Source of the DNA: Bacillota bacterium
GTDB lineage: Bacteria > Bacillota > Clostridia > Tissierellales > Peptoniphilaceae
NCBI GenBank assembly: GCA_030532225.1
Contig: JAUNLQ010000001.1
Span: 1-64,000 of the forward strand
Length of the DNA stretch: 64,000 nucleotides
Direction of reading: 5' to 3'
In this document: piece by piece, positions 41,311 to 50,464 of the stretch
Layout of the letters: every line of letters begins with the position of its first letter
Position numbering within the stretch: the stretch's first letter is position 1
Notes under the pieces: generated by a model
Database searches by the model: none
Told to the model about the DNA's origin: nothing
The model's input: the letters and a program-made list of their open reading frames with translations, nothing else
Translations under genes and position numbers: made by a program

Positions 41311-42342
41311 TTATTTTTCTAGCTTTTCAAAAAATACATTTGTGTTTAAATAGTCTAACAAGTCTTGGCCTTCATATTTTGACATGCCTAAAAGCACTTT
41401 TGCATGAAGATTTTCCATAGACGTATCATAAATGTAATGAACATTTTCTAGCTTTTCCAAGGCAGTTGAGGATTCGTACTTGTCAAAGTCTGATTCAACT
41501 TCAGATATAAAAACTGGAATGTTTTTTTCCAAGGCCTTTTTAAAAATAGTATTAACACAGGCTCCTTGGTCATTTACATCTGTATTTAAGGTTCCTGAAT
41601 GATAAACTCCTAAAATAATTCCATCTATATTGTCCAAGCAAATTAAATCATATCTTAGGCCAACATAAGGAATTAGCATGAGAATATTTTTTCTAGCCAA
41701 AAACAAGTCGTCATAAAGGGGCTTTTTCTTGTTCAACTCTTCAACTGAATGGATTTTGTCAGAAAGAACAAACTTGCCGTCTTTAATTTGGCCAAATTCT
41801 TGGTTCTTATATCTTTTATAGCCATCAAGAGACTGGTCCATTTGTTTTACCCTTGAACCTAGGTGAACTTGGATTTCTCCCCTTTCATCCTTATAAACAA
41901 CAAAAACTCCTTGAACCTTAGAAGTGTAAATAAAATCTATGGCTGACACAAAGTTAATTGTTCCATTGGAAATGTCCATGTCTATAGGATGGTTAGATGA
42001 AACTAAGACTAAAGGCAGACCCTTGGTGGCAAATAACATAGATAAGACATTGGCTGAATAGGCCATAGTGTCTGTACCATGGGTTATAATTACTCCCTTG
42101 TAGACATCTAAGTTCATAGTCCTAATAGATTCAATAAGAACATTAAGCTTTTTAATGGTCATATTTTCACTTAGGGTATAAATAGGTCTAATAATATCAA
42201 AATCAAAGCCATACTGGGCCTTTCTTCCTTGGACTTCTGCCTTGCTATAAATATCAGCATCTCCAATTGCCAAAGACCTAACCCCATCTACACTTTTGGT
42301 GGCAAAGGTTCCACCAGTTTCAATTACTAAAATCTTGTCCAT
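41311..42342 (-). CDS. L-asparaginase family protein
   Basis: A 343-residue asparaginase/glutaminase of the bacterial two-threonine class. It has ETGGTFATK (about 7-15) with the nucleophilic threonine and IITHGTDTMAYSA (about 85-97) with the second Thr-Asp pair, and the C-terminal domain (about 215-343) has GVYHSGTLN. There is no signal peptide, so it is the cytosolic type. Hydrolysis of asparagine to aspartate and ammonia fits an amino-acid-fermenting cell. Last gene before a terminator, 15 bp after apbE. Confidence 0.9.
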   Translation of the reverse strand: MDKILVIETGGTFATKSVDGVRSLAIGDADIYSKAEVQGRKAQYGFDFDIIRPIYTLSENMTIKKLNVLIESIRTMNLDVYKGVIITHGTDTMAYSANVLSMLFATKGLPLVLVSSNHPIDMDISNGTINFVSAIDFIYTSKVQGVFVVYKDERGEIQVHLGSRVKQMDQSLDGYKRYKNQEFGQIKDGKFVLSDKIHSVEELNKKKPLYDDLFLARKNILMLIPYVGLRYDLICLDNIDGIILGVYHSGTLNTDVNDQGACVNTIFKKALEKNIPVFISEVESDFDKYESSTALEKLENVHYIYDTSMENLHAKVLLGMSKYEGQDLLDYLNTNVFFEKLEK

Positions 42343-42357
42343 AAAATCTCCTAAAAT

Positions 42358-43533
42358 TTATTTACTTGGACTTGCGCCCATTGTTTGCATATATTTTTCC
42401 ATGCCTGGACTGTAGACAGTAGACCCGTCTTTCAAGATCCAATAAGCCTCTACTCCCTCTATAGATTCAATTAAGGCCAAGCCAGAGTCTAAATCCATAG
42501 AAAATATAGCTGTAGACAAAAAGTCTGCCAAGGCTGAATCCTGGCCTACTATAGTTATAGACCTAAAATAGTCAGCTGGAAATAAAGTTTCTGTGTCTAT
42601 AATATGGTGGTAGTTTTTTCCATCTACAGTGAAAAATCTTTCATAGTCTCCAGAGGTAACCACACTTAAATCTTCTATATATAAGATTTCCTTTATAGAT
42701 TCTGCTGATCTAGTATCTGTGTTTTCAGGATTTTTAATACCAATTGCCCAAAAATCCCTGGCCCCATCTTGGGGACCTCCTAGGGCCTTAACATTGCCAC
42801 CAGCTGAAATTAATACAGACTGGGCTCCCATTTCCCTTAGTTCTTGGCCAATTAGCTCTACTGCATAGCCCTTGGCTACAGCTCCTAGGTCCAGCCTAGT
42901 TTGAGGATCCTTAATAAAAACAGTCAGCTTTTCCTCATCTAAGACTATATTGTCCATATTAGTAAAGCCATTGGCTGCTTCTAGGTCTTCTATACTTGGC
43001 AGAGACTTGCCCTTAGTGTCTTCTAAGTCAGCAGCATACAAGTCCATATAGGACCTCCAAATTTCTGTAACCCTACCAAAGGAAATATCGTTTTTCTTAG
43101 AATAAGTTTCATAGTATGCCTTAGAATTTTTTATTAAATCAAACAGCTCCTTAGAAACTACAACTGGCTCCTGACCTGCCTTTTGGTTAATAGTATAGGC
43201 ATTGTTTATGCCCTGGTAACTTTCAAAAGAGGAAAATTCCTTGTGGAGTTGGGCCAGCCTGTCTTCTATATACTGGCTATATTTAAGGCCTTCTTCCTCT
43301 GTTTCAGCAAAAACTGTAGTTTGGGTTACAGTATCAAAGCTATCAAAAATTGTCATAGTAAACTTGTCTAAGCCAGAGCTTTTTTCTATATTAACTTGAC
43401 TTGGTCCACCTATACTTGGTGTAGGATTTTCCATTTCCCCTTGGCCCTTGTTCGCCTCAGGGGCCTTTCCTCTACAGCCAATAAAAACAAGTAAACTTAG
43501 GCCAAGGAAGAAGATTTTTTTTAATCCTTTCAT
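42358..43533 (-). CDS. apbE: FAD:protein FMN transferase, lipoprotein (ApbE)
   Basis: Attaches FMN covalently to threonine of target flavoproteins (for example Rnf or Nqr subunits) outside the membrane. The 391-residue protein has a signal peptide with lipobox FIGC (about 17-20), then the ApbE fold with FGRVTEIW (about 152-159), the conserved LDLGAVAKGYAVE (about 214-226), SAGGNVKALG (about 241-250) and HHIIDTETLFPA (about 306-317). No Rnf or Nqr genes occur in the window. It lies between smpB and asparaginase. Confidence 0.93.
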   Translation of the reverse strand: MKGLKKIFFLGLSLLVFIGCRGKAPEANKGQGEMENPTPSIGGPSQVNIEKSSGLDKFTMTIFDSFDTVTQTTVFAETEEEGLKYSQYIEDRLAQLHKEFSSFESYQGINNAYTINQKAGQEPVVVSKELFDLIKNSKAYYETYSKKNDISFGRVTEIWRSYMDLYAADLEDTKGKSLPSIEDLEAANGFTNMDNIVLDEEKLTVFIKDPQTRLDLGAVAKGYAVELIGQELREMGAQSVLISAGGNVKALGGPQDGARDFWAIGIKNPENTDTRSAESIKEILYIEDLSVVTSGDYERFFTVDGKNYHHIIDTETLFPADYFRSITIVGQDSALADFLSTAIFSMDLDSGLALIESIEGVEAYWILKDGSTVYSPGMEKYMQTMGASPSK

Positions 43534-43554
43534 AAGTTCTTTCCAGTCCTCTCC

Positions 43555-44031
43555 TTAGTATTTTAAATTTTGTCTCATAGCCCTATCTATAGACCTTTGG
43601 GAATCTTTTTCTGCTATAGATTCTCTCTTGTCATAAAGTTTTTTACCCTTGGCTAGGGCGATTTCTATTTTTACCTTGCCCCTTACTAGATACAGTCTTA
43701 GGGGAATAATAGTCATGCCTTGTTTTTGGATAAGACTTTCAAGTTTACTGATTTCCTTTTTGTGAAGAAGAAGCTTTCTCTTTCTTACAGGATCTACATT
43801 GAAAATATTGCCCTGTTCATAGGGACTAATGTGCATATTTTCCACAAAGGCCTCTCCTCCCTTAAAGGAAATATAGGCGTCTTGAAGGTTGGCTGAGCCT
43901 TTTCTAACAGACTTAACCTCAGTTCCCTTCAAAACTAGGCCAGCCTCATAAGTATCTTCAATAAAATACTCATGTCTAGCCTTTCTATTGGTAACTAAAT
44001 TGTTAGCATCTAGATTTTTCTTTTTTGCCAT
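43555..44031 (-). CDS. smpB: SsrA-binding protein SmpB
   Basis: Binds tmRNA and rescues stalled ribosomes by trans-translation. The 158-residue protein has the family landmarks [17 protein letters not shown] (about 15-31), GTEVKS (about 36-41), [26 protein letters not shown] (opening LYLVRGKVK, then GKKLYDKR, about 113-137) and a basic C-terminal tail. It starts 14 bp after rnr, a conserved neighbour. No tmRNA gene was found in the window. Confidence 0.97.
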   Translation of the reverse strand: MAKKKNLDANNLVTNRKARHEYFIEDTYEAGLVLKGTEVKSVRKGSANLQDAYISFKGGEAFVENMHISPYEQGNIFNVDPVRKRKLLLHKKEISKLESLIQKQGMTIIPLRLYLVRGKVKIEIALAKGKKLYDKRESIAEKDSQRSIDRAMRQNLKY

Positions 44032-44045
44032 TGTATCTTCCTTTT

Positions 44046-46163
44046 CTAATCTACAATTATAAAGTCTATGGCATATTTTTCAACATCAACGTCATAAACT
44101 TGGATCTTAACCTTGTCTCCTAGGCTGTAAGTTTTCTTGGTTTTTTCTCCTATTGCTGTCATAGTCTCTCTGTCATAGTAATAATAATCATCAGACAAAG
44201 AGCTATAAGAAACAAGGCCTTCAACAGTATTAGCCAGCTCTACAAAAATTCCAAAAGAAGTAACACCAGATACTATACCTTCATAGACCTGGCCAATATA
44301 GTCAACCATATACTCAGCCTTCTTAATTTTTTCCACATCTCTTTCTGCTTCCTCTGCCAGTCTTTCCATTTTTGAAGAATGTTTGGCAACTTCTGCCAGT
44401 ATAGTTTGGTAGTGGTCAATTCTACTTGCATTAAGACGGCCCTTAATGTTGTCCTTAATAATTCTGTGGATCTGTAGGTCTGGATACCTTCTTATTGGGG
44501 CAGTAAAGTGGGAATAATACTTTGAAGACAGACCAAAGTGAATGTCATTTTCTTCAGAATACTTGGCCTTTTTCAAGGACCTTAGCATCATTCTAGAAAC
44601 TAACATTTCTTCTTTCTTGCCTTCAATGTCTTCAATTATTTTTTGTAGCTCCCTAGGATGGATTTCATTTTGTCCAGTTTTTACACTATAGCCTAGGCCC
44701 CTAACAAAATTTATAAAAGTCCTAAGTTTTTCTTCGTCTGGTTGTTCGTGGATCCTGTACAAGAAAGGAAGCTCTTGCCAAAAATAAGTTTCAGAAACTA
44801 CTTGGTTGGTAATTAGCATAAACTCTTCAATAAGTCTGTTGGCAATTCTTCTTTCTTCCTTATAAATATCCACAACCTTGCCTTTTTCATCTAGGTCAAT
44901 TTTGCTTTCTGCAAAGTTAAAGTCTATGGCTCCCTTGTCATGGCGAACTTGGTTTAGGACCTTCATTAGATCAGCCATATAATCTAAAGCCTGGCAAATG
45001 TCTGGCCCTAAAAGATCCTTGGCTTCTTGGTCATCCTCTTCTAAATACTTAGACACATCTGTATAATTAAGTCTAGCCTTGGACCTAATTAGGCCTTGAT
45101 AAATTTGGGACTTTATAAGCTTGCCCTTAGGAGAAATTTCCATTAGCAAACTTAAAGTCAGCCTGTCCTGGTCTGGATTTAAGGAACAAATACCATTGGA
45201 AAGTTCTTCAGGCAGCATAGGCACAACCCTGTCTATAAGATAAACAGAATTGCCTCTTTTTTGGGCCTCTATGTCTGTGGCAGAATACTCCCTAACATAG
45301 TGGGCCACATCTGCAATATGGACCCCTAAAAGATAGTTGCCGTTGTCTAAAAGCTCAATGCCAACAGCATCGTCTAAGTCCTTGGCATCTTCACCATCAA
45401 TGGTAAAGATCAAGTCCTCCCTAAAGTCCTTTCTGCCTTCCATTTCCTTTTGGCTAACACTTTCAGGCAGGGCCCTAGCCTCTCTCAAGACCTTGTCTGG
45501 AAAGACCATCCTAATACCATGGTTGTAGGCTACAGAAAGTACATCTATACCCTGGTCCTCTGGATAGCCTAAAATTTCAACAACCTGACCCTCTGGATTT
45601 TTATCTCCTTGGGGATACTTAGTAATTTCTATATAAACCTTTTGGCCATCTAAGGCTCCCTTTAGATTTTTTGCCTTAACAAAAATATCGTAGTTCATAG
45701 CCTTGTCATCTGGAATAATAAAGGCAAAATCGTCCTTAGGCTTTTTAGAGACCTTGCCTACTAGATTTTTTATATTTCTGCTAATAATCTTTTTTACATA
45801 GCCTTCGTCCTTGCCATCAGCCCTGTCCTTGTCCTTAAGAACAACTAAGACTTGGTCCTGGTCCATGGCAGTATTAAGATCATCTCTAGCAACAAAAATA
45901 TCCTCCCTGCCTTCAACAATAACAAAGGCATAGCCCTTTTGTGCCATATCCACTTGGCCTACAAAAGAGTTGTCTAAGTCTACTAACTTGTATCTAGACT
46001 TCCTATCTAGGCTAAGGAGGTTTTCTTTTTCCATTTGCTTTAGGGTCTGGTAGACCATTTTGGCTTCCTTGCCTTTAACTCCAATAAGTTGGGCTATTTC
46101 CTCTTGGTCTACAGGCCTATTTAAATTTTTAATTATTTCAAGTATATTATCCTTTATTGTCAT
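44046..46163 (-). CDS. rnr: Ribonuclease R
   Basis: A processive 3'-5' exoribonuclease (705 residues) that works with tmRNA-SmpB in mRNA quality control. An N-terminal winged helix (about 1-60) is followed by cold-shock/OB domains (about 65-220), the RNB catalytic domain with the aspartate cluster [10 protein letters not shown] (about 257-266) and the fingerprint IRRYPDL, and an S1 domain (about 620-705). Full length. It lies 22 bp after the toxin gene of a relBE-like pair and 14 bp before smpB. Confidence 0.96.
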   Translation of the reverse strand: MTIKDNILEIIKNLNRPVDQEEIAQLIGVKGKEAKMVYQTLKQMEKENLLSLDRKSRYKLVDLDNSFVGQVDMAQKGYAFVIVEGREDIFVARDDLNTAMDQDQVLVVLKDKDRADGKDEGYVKKIISRNIKNLVGKVSKKPKDDFAFIIPDDKAMNYDIFVKAKNLKGALDGQKVYIEITKYPQGDKNPEGQVVEILGYPEDQGIDVLSVAYNHGIRMVFPDKVLREARALPESVSQKEMEGRKDFREDLIFTIDGEDAKDLDDAVGIELLDNGNYLLGVHIADVAHYVREYSATDIEAQKRGNSVYLIDRVVPMLPEELSNGICSLNPDQDRLTLSLLMEISPKGKLIKSQIYQGLIRSKARLNYTDVSKYLEEDDQEAKDLLGPDICQALDYMADLMKVLNQVRHDKGAIDFNFAESKIDLDEKGKVVDIYKEERRIANRLIEEFMLITNQVVSETYFWQELPFLYRIHEQPDEEKLRTFINFVRGLGYSVKTGQNEIHPRELQKIIEDIEGKKEEMLVSRMMLRSLKKAKYSEENDIHFGLSSKYYSHFTAPIRRYPDLQIHRIIKDNIKGRLNASRIDHYQTILAEVAKHSSKMERLAEEAERDVEKIKKAEYMVDYIGQVYEGIVSGVTSFGIFVELANTVEGLVSYSSLSDDYYYYDRETMTAIGEKTKKTYSLGDKVKIQVYDVDVEKYAIDFIIVD

Positions 46164-46185
46164 AAGTAATCCTCCTAGGCCTAGC

Positions 46186-46479
46186 TTATAAATCTAAGGC
46201 CAAAGTCACAAAATCCAAGTCCTTATGAAAAATCCTATCTATAAAGACTTGTCCATTAATCAGGCGCAAAAAAACTATTTGGTCCTGAAAAATTTTATAG
46301 TAATAAGTGTGTCCACTAGCTTGGAAGACCTTAAAGTCTTCTAGCCTTTCAAAATCAATTTGGCCAATTTGGTCAACTAGACTGGTGATTTTCACTAGGG
46401 AAAAAACTGGATCTTGGTCCATTAAGTCTGCCTTAAGCTGGGCTAAATCTTCCAAGGCCTTTAAAGAATATTTGATCAT
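46186..46479 (-). CDS. RelE/ParE-like toxin
   Basis: A 97-residue protein with the short RelE/ParE beta-alpha fold pattern: opening IKYSLKALEDLAQLKADL, a central helix, then strands HTYYYKIFQDQIVFLRLINGQ (split as HTYYYKIF and IVFLRLING) and a closing VFIDRIFHKDLDF. RelE-type toxins cut mRNA on the ribosome; ParE-type poison gyrase, and sequence alone does not tell which. It starts 1 bp after its antitoxin's stop, the usual order. It is directly upstream of rnr-smpB. Confidence 0.75.
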   Translation of the reverse strand: MIKYSLKALEDLAQLKADLMDQDPVFSLVKITSLVDQIGQIDFERLEDFKVFQASGHTYYYKIFQDQIVFLRLINGQVFIDRIFHKDLDFVTLALDL

Positions 46480-46480
46480 C

Positions 46481-46777
46481 TTAATAAACCCCCAAGAACA
46501 TTAAAACATCAGCCTGGCTTATTTCAGGCTCCCTATAGGAATTTCTTCCTAGGTCCAACTCCTTTACCAAAAATTCCCTGGCCACTTGGTCCTTGTTAGC
46601 AAAAAAATCTCCAACAAGATCTTGATCATAGGCAAGACTGCCCCTTGTAAGAGATGAATACAAAAATAAATTTATGGCTGTTTCCAAATCCAAGTTAGCT
46701 TCTTCTAGTTGTTTTTCTATATCTTTTACCATAGGCTGGCATAGATTTAAACTTATTTGAACTTTCTTTCCGAACAT
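46481..46777 (-). CDS. RelB/DinJ-like antitoxin
   Basis: A 98-residue protein opening with a ribbon-helix-helix strand (KKVQISLNLCQPMVKDIEKQ) and the RelB/DinJ pattern LDLETAINLFLYSSLTRGSL, followed by an acidic C-terminal part that would wrap the toxin. Divergent, but position directly before the toxin gene supports the call. The RHH part would autoregulate the unit; no clear operator was identified in the 110 bp upstream. Confidence 0.75.
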   Translation of the reverse strand: MFGKKVQISLNLCQPMVKDIEKQLEEANLDLETAINLFLYSSLTRGSLAYDQDLVGDFFANKDQVAREFLVKELDLGRNSYREPEISQADVLMFLGVY

Positions 46778-46885
46778 TTTTGCTCCTGTAATTATTTACA
46801 ATTTTTCTTACTAAGACTTGGATTCTTAAAAAAATCTAAGCCTATTTTACCAACTATAAATATATCACAATTTGCTTATCCATGC

Positions 46886-46914
46886 AAAAAACCGAGGCCC
46901 TATTGACCTCGGTT
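46886..46914 (-). terminator. Terminator of the 3D-domain gene
   Basis: Stem AACCGAGG/CCTCGGTT (46890-46897 and 46907-46914) followed by TTTTT on the minus strand. Confidence 0.9.
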
Positions 46915-46918
46915 AATA

Positions 46919-47983
46919 CTATTCTAATACATATACTTTTACATTTCTTCTGCCGAAATTCATTACAGTTTGTCTTGATTGGAAGAATAAGTCAATCTTA
47001 TTTCCCTTAATAGCTCCACCTGTATCTTCAGCAGATGCCATTCCATATGATGGCCATTCATCCATAGATTCAATATAAAGGGTAGAACCTAGTGGAATAA
47101 CAGTTTTGTCAACAGCTACAACACCTGGTCTTAAGTTAGTTCCCATTGCAGTAACAGGACCCCAAGAACCGTTAGATTCGTAAGATGCATCATAGGCAGA
47201 TGCATTCATAGTTAATACCTTTAAGATTCTTCTACCATTAATGTAGCCTGAGGCTATTTCATCTGAGCTAGCCTTGTTATTGGTAGCTTGTATCTTGTTA
47301 GCCTTAGTGCCAACTTCTACAATTTTATTTTTTGCTTTGTTTACAATTTTTTCTTCTAATAAATGAGATTCAATTTCTACCCCATTCATAACAGTAATTC
47401 CAGTTTTTACTACTTTTGAGCCGTCTTTTCCTTCTTGACGAACTCTTTTTTCACCTTGTAAAAGTTCAGAAGTCTTAATAATTTCTTCTTCAAATGGAAT
47501 GGATTGAACTTCTGTTACAACTTTTTCATAAACCCTGTTAATGATTATTAAAGGATCCTTACCATCTTTAAACTTAATGTTTTCAGTTAATTTTGGTATA
47601 GTGTAGTCTCTTTCTTTTAATACATAGCCATACTCTTTAAGTATTTGAGAAACTTGTATGTTTCCAGTTTTAATGGTTTTTTCTTCACCATTATCTAGAA
47701 TAATAACATTCTTTGGAGACCTAACAGTAAGTTTCATACCATTTTCAATAGCTGTATCTACTGGGTGACTTAAGTATATATGATCAACTAATTTTATATT
47801 TCTTTCTGCTAAAAAGTCTTTTACTGTATTTGAAGTAGTATTATAGAGTGTACTTTCTCCATCGTAGACCAAGGTCACTTCGTTAGTTAACATAGTTGTA
47901 AAACCTACGCCTACAATTACGAAAGCAAGTAACATCAATATCAGGCGCAACTTACCCCTGAATTGAGTCTTTTTCTGATTCAT
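46919..47983 (-). CDS. DUF348-G5-3D domain cell-wall protein (YabE/YocH-like)
   Basis: A 354-residue exported protein with an N-terminal membrane helix or uncleaved signal (about 12-31), two DUF348 ubiquitin-like domains (about 36-80 and 92-136), a G5 domain (about 148-225) and a C-terminal 3D domain (about 258-354). The 3D domain has the three conserved aspartates (AVDKTVIPLG, SAEDTGGAI, KIDLFF) of the MltA-like double-psi barrel. Proteins of this kind cut or remodel peptidoglycan. The promoter region has two TGTAAC-N5-TGTAAC pairs matching the WalR box, in line with control of YocH-type wall enzymes by WalRK in other Firmicutes. Confidence 0.9.
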   Translation of the reverse strand: MNQKKTQFRGKLRLILMLLAFVIVGVGFTTMLTNEVTLVYDGESTLYNTTSNTVKDFLAERNIKLVDHIYLSHPVDTAIENGMKLTVRSPKNVIILDNGEEKTIKTGNIQVSQILKEYGYVLKERDYTIPKLTENIKFKDGKDPLIIINRVYEKVVTEVQSIPFEEEIIKTSELLQGEKRVRQEGKDGSKVVKTGITVMNGVEIESHLLEEKIVNKAKNKIVEVGTKANKIQATNNKASSDEIASGYINGRRILKVLTMNASAYDASYESNGSWGPVTAMGTNLRPGVVAVDKTVIPLGSTLYIESMDEWPSYGMASAEDTGGAIKGNKIDLFFQSRQTVMNFGRRNVKVYVLE

Positions 47984-48008
47984 AATTACCTCCTATTGTC
48001 AACCAAAT

Positions 48009-48025
48009 TGTAACTTTTTTGTAAC
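48009..48025 (+). promoter_or_regulatory. WalR-like direct repeat, site 1
   Basis: TGTAAC (48009-48014), 5 bp, TGTAAC (48020-48025): an exact fit to the TGTWAH-N5-TGTWAH WalR/YycF consensus. It lies between the inferred transcription start (about 48036) and the start codon, in reverse orientation to the 3D gene, and is flanked by an 8-bp inverted repeat. Confidence 0.6.
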
Positions 48026-48042
48026 TATTTGGTTATATTGAG

Positions 48043-48071
48043 ATATTAAATTATTTAAGAATTTTTGTCAA
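48043..48071 (-). promoter_or_regulatory. SigmaA promoter of the 3D-domain gene
   Basis: Minus strand: consensus -35 TTGACA (48071-48066), 17-bp spacer, -10 TAATAT (48048-48043). Confidence 0.8.
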
Positions 48072-48184
48072 CATTTTAGCTACATAGGCGTAAGCCTTGC
48101 AATTACTAGCTTGTAGCCGTTTATTTAGACCTTTCTGTTTTGGTCATTGGCTAGAATCCAGTATTTGCAAGCTTTGTAAAGATT

Positions 48185-48201
48185 GTTACAGAATCGTTAC
48201 A
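48185..48201 (-). promoter_or_regulatory. WalR-like direct repeat, site 2
   Basis: Minus strand TGTAAC-GATTC-TGTAAC, same orientation as the 3D gene, about 115 bp upstream of its -35. It could equally serve the divergent CNNM gene. Confidence 0.6.
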
Positions 48202-48355
48202 AAATTCTTAGCCTAAATCTTTCAAAATAAAAAACTTTGAGAAAATCCTCTACAAGGCTGTAAAACACCGGCTTATACAGATTATTACAATTTAATGATA
48301 AAAATTATTTTATTGCTAGCAAATGCTTATAATATGGATAAAATACAAATTCCTG

Positions 48356-48364
48356 TGGTATAAT
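48356..48364 (+). promoter_or_regulatory. Extended -10 promoter of the CNNM/CorC gene
   Basis: TGG followed by TATAAT (48359-48364), an extended -10, with no clear -35, 35 bp before the start codon. Confidence 0.5.
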
Positions 48365-48399
48365 ATAGAAAATATTAAATTTAAAAGGAGTGTTGATTT

Positions 48400-49662
48400 A
48401 TGGGAATTGACCCACTTCCCCAGATAATAGTTGCAATAATAGCCCTATTACTTAGTGGTTTTTTTACCCTACTTAAGTATTCTTATCAGGATTTAAACAA
48501 GTATAAGATAGAACAATTTAAAGACGAAGACCTTATAGATGACAAAAAAAGAAGCCAGCTTTTACTTTTAGTTGACAAGCTAGCAGACATGCAAACAACA
48601 TTTTTAATTTCAGACTACCTATCTAATGCCTTTGCAGCTGCAACTATTTCTTTTTTAGGCTACCACTATTATGAGCTTACTGGAATGTTTCTAGGCATCT
48701 TAGTAGCTTCTGCCTTGATCTTAGTTTTTGGAGAATCGGCCCCCTACTATATTTCTTGGGCCATGGGTAGCAAGGTGTCTATAAATTTCGTAGGCTTTGC
48801 CTTAGCCTATACTAAGTTGTCCCATCCCCTTTGTGTTTTTATTTCAGCATCAGCCAAGGCCATAGGATCCTTGTTTGGTTTGGAAAAAGGCACCAAGGAA
48901 CCAAAGATTACAGAAGACCAACTTTATAACGCCATGAATCTTTCTAAGGAACAAGGTCTTTTAGATGTAAATGAATATGGCCTAATAGAAAAAGTTTTTG
49001 AATTTTCTGACGCCTATGTAAAAGACGTAATGACTCCAAGAACTGACGTTGTAGCCATAGACATAGAAGATACAAGTATGGACCACATTGTCCAAACCTT
49101 TATGGAAGAAGGCTACTCTAGGATTCCCTTTTATGAAAAGGACATAGACCATGTTATTGGTATCCTTCACGTAAAGGACCTACTTCCCCTTATAAAAGAA
49201 GACCAAGTGGACATTAGAAAATATTTAAGAAAGCCTGTTTATTCCTTTGAATACCAAAAGTCAGACTACCTTTTTGCACAAATGCGAAAAAATAACTCTA
49301 CCATGGCCATAGTCTTAGACGAATATGGAGGCACAGATGGTATAGTTACTATGGAAGATTTGATTGAAGAAATTGTAGGTGAAATTGAAGACGAATATGA
49401 CGAAGGCTCTATTGACGATGAAATAAAAGTCCTAAACAAAAACATCTACCTTTTAGATGGAGCCCTAAGACTAGAAGACCTAAACGAAAAACTAGGCCTA
49501 GAACTAGAGTCAGACGAAGTAGATACAATAGCAGGTTTTATCTTTGAAAAGTTTGATAGAATTCCTGAACAAGGAGAAGTTTTAGAATACGAAAATTTAG
49601 TCTTTACAATTTTAGACCTGGACAAAAACAGAATAGCAAAAATAAAATTAGTCATTAAATAA
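48400..49662 (+). CDS. CNNM/CorC-type (hemolysin C family) transporter
   Basis: A 420-residue membrane protein with the DUF21/CNNM transmembrane domain (about 1-180), a CBS pair (about 205-325, with TPRTDVVAI and [25 protein letters not shown], given in part) and a C-terminal CorC_HlyC domain (about 340-420). The family transports or controls magnesium and cobalt efflux. [11 protein letters not shown], the CBS2 signature, is present. Single gene with its own terminator. Ion specificity is inferred from the family only. Confidence 0.92.
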   Translation: MGIDPLPQIIVAIIALLLSGFFTLLKYSYQDLNKYKIEQFKDEDLIDDKKRSQLLLLVDKLADMQTTFLISDYLSNAFAAATISFLGYHYYELTGMFLGILVASALILVFGESAPYYISWAMGSKVSINFVGFALAYTKLSHPLCVFISASAKAIGSLFGLEKGTKEPKITEDQLYNAMNLSKEQGLLDVNEYGLIEKVFEFSDAYVKDVMTPRTDVVAIDIEDTSMDHIVQTFMEEGYSRIPFYEKDIDHVIGILHVKDLLPLIKEDQVDIRKYLRKPVYSFEYQKSDYLFAQMRKNNSTMAIVLDEYGGTDGIVTMEDLIEEIVGEIEDEYDEGSIDDEIKVLNKNIYLLDGALRLEDLNEKLGLELESDEVDTIAGFIFEKFDRIPEQGEVLEYENLVFTILDLDKNRIAKIKLVIK

Positions 49663-49664
49663 AG

Positions 49665-49686
49665 ACCAGCTTAGGCTGGTTTTTTT
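49665..49686 (+). terminator. Terminator of the CNNM/CorC gene
   Basis: Stem ACCAGC/GCTGGT with a 4-nt loop followed by TTTTTT. Confidence 0.92.
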
Positions 49687-49735
49687 GTGCAAATTTTTAC
49701 TTTCTCTATTTTTTACCTTTGTTTTCGATAAAAAT

Positions 49736-49765
49736 TTGACTTATTAGGCATAAAACGGGTATTAT
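49736..49765 (+). promoter_or_regulatory. SigmaA promoter of lemA-TPM
   Basis: -35 TTGACT (49736-49741), 18-bp spacer, -10 TATTAT (49760-49765). Leader of about 95 nt with no recognised element. Confidence 0.7.
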
Positions 49766-49869
49766 TAATACAAGAAAAGGTCTTCCAAAAGATTGGCTAG
49801 GCTTTAAGGTAGCGTTTTGTTTTAAAAATACGATAGCAAATATTTTACTTATTTAAAAAGGAGGAGCTT

Positions 49870-50460
49870 ATGAAAAAAGGCGGAAATACAGTTATAATAC
49901 TTATTGTTGTGATCCTACTTGTATATTTTGCTTTTTCATCTTACAACGGCCTAATAAACCTAGACGAAAAAGTGAACAAATCTTATGCTGACTTACAAAC
50001 TGCAGTCCAAAGAAGGGCAGACTTAATTCCTAATTTAGTTAACACAGTTAAAGGCTATGCTAGTCACGAAGAAGAAACCTTTACTAAAATAACTGAAGCT
50101 AGGTCTAAGTTAAGCCAGGCCACAAATCCAACAGAACTTTCCCAAGCCAATGCTGAACTAACAAAGGCTATTGGAGACATTAATGTTGTAGTTGAGGCTT
50201 ATCCAGAACTAAAAGCCAACGAAAACTTCATCCAACTACAAGACGAACTAGCTGGCACAGAAAATAGAATTGCAGTAGCTAGAAGAGACTACAACGATGT
50301 AGTTAACACCTTTAACTCTAAAGTTAGAAAGTTCCCAACATCTATCTTTGCAAACATGTTAGGATTTTCACCAAGAGCTTACTTTGAAGCTGATCCAGGT
50401 ACTGAAAATGCACCTACTGTGGACTTTGGCCTTATAGTAAGAGAAAGTTATATAGGATAG
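49870..50460 (+). CDS. lemA: LemA family protein
   Basis: A 196-residue protein with an N-terminal membrane helix (about 7-25) and a helical-bundle LemA domain. Conserved features include SYNGLINLDEKVNKSYADLQTAVQRRADLIPNLV (given in part: VNKSYADL and QRRADLIPNLVNTVKGYA), EARSKL, ELAGTENRIAVARRDYN and FNSKVRKFPTSIFA. The gene is followed by a TPM-domain gene 4 bp downstream, the common LemA-TPM pair. Role unknown; the pair is linked to envelope functions. Confidence 0.95.
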   Translation: MKKGGNTVIILIVVILLVYFAFSSYNGLINLDEKVNKSYADLQTAVQRRADLIPNLVNTVKGYASHEEETFTKITEARSKLSQATNPTELSQANAELTKAIGDINVVVEAYPELKANENFIQLQDELAGTENRIAVARRDYNDVVNTFNSKVRKFPTSIFANMLGFSPRAYFEADPGTENAPTVDFGLIVRESYIG

Positions 50461-50464
50461 GCCT

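Larger units (their letters stand above)
47984..48399. other. Divergent 416-bp intergenic region
   Basis: Holds the sigmaA promoter of the 3D gene (48043-48071), two WalR-like repeat pairs (48009-48025, 48185-48201), a possible hairpin with arms GCTACA (48079-48084) and TGTAGC (48112-48117) and an inner AGGC/GCCT pair, a hairpin with arms TGTAA/TTACA around 48175-48190, and an extended -10 for the CNNM gene (48356-48364). AACCAAAT (48001-48008) and ATTTGGTT (48027-48034) flank the first repeat pair. No open reading frame or known RNA family was recognised. Confidence 0.6.

Noticed and set aside
47984..48399. c-di-AMP (ydaO) riboswitch upstream of the 3D-domain gene
   Set aside because: This riboswitch often precedes wall hydrolase genes, but the conserved core was not found and the mapped promoter leaves a leader of only about 50 nt.
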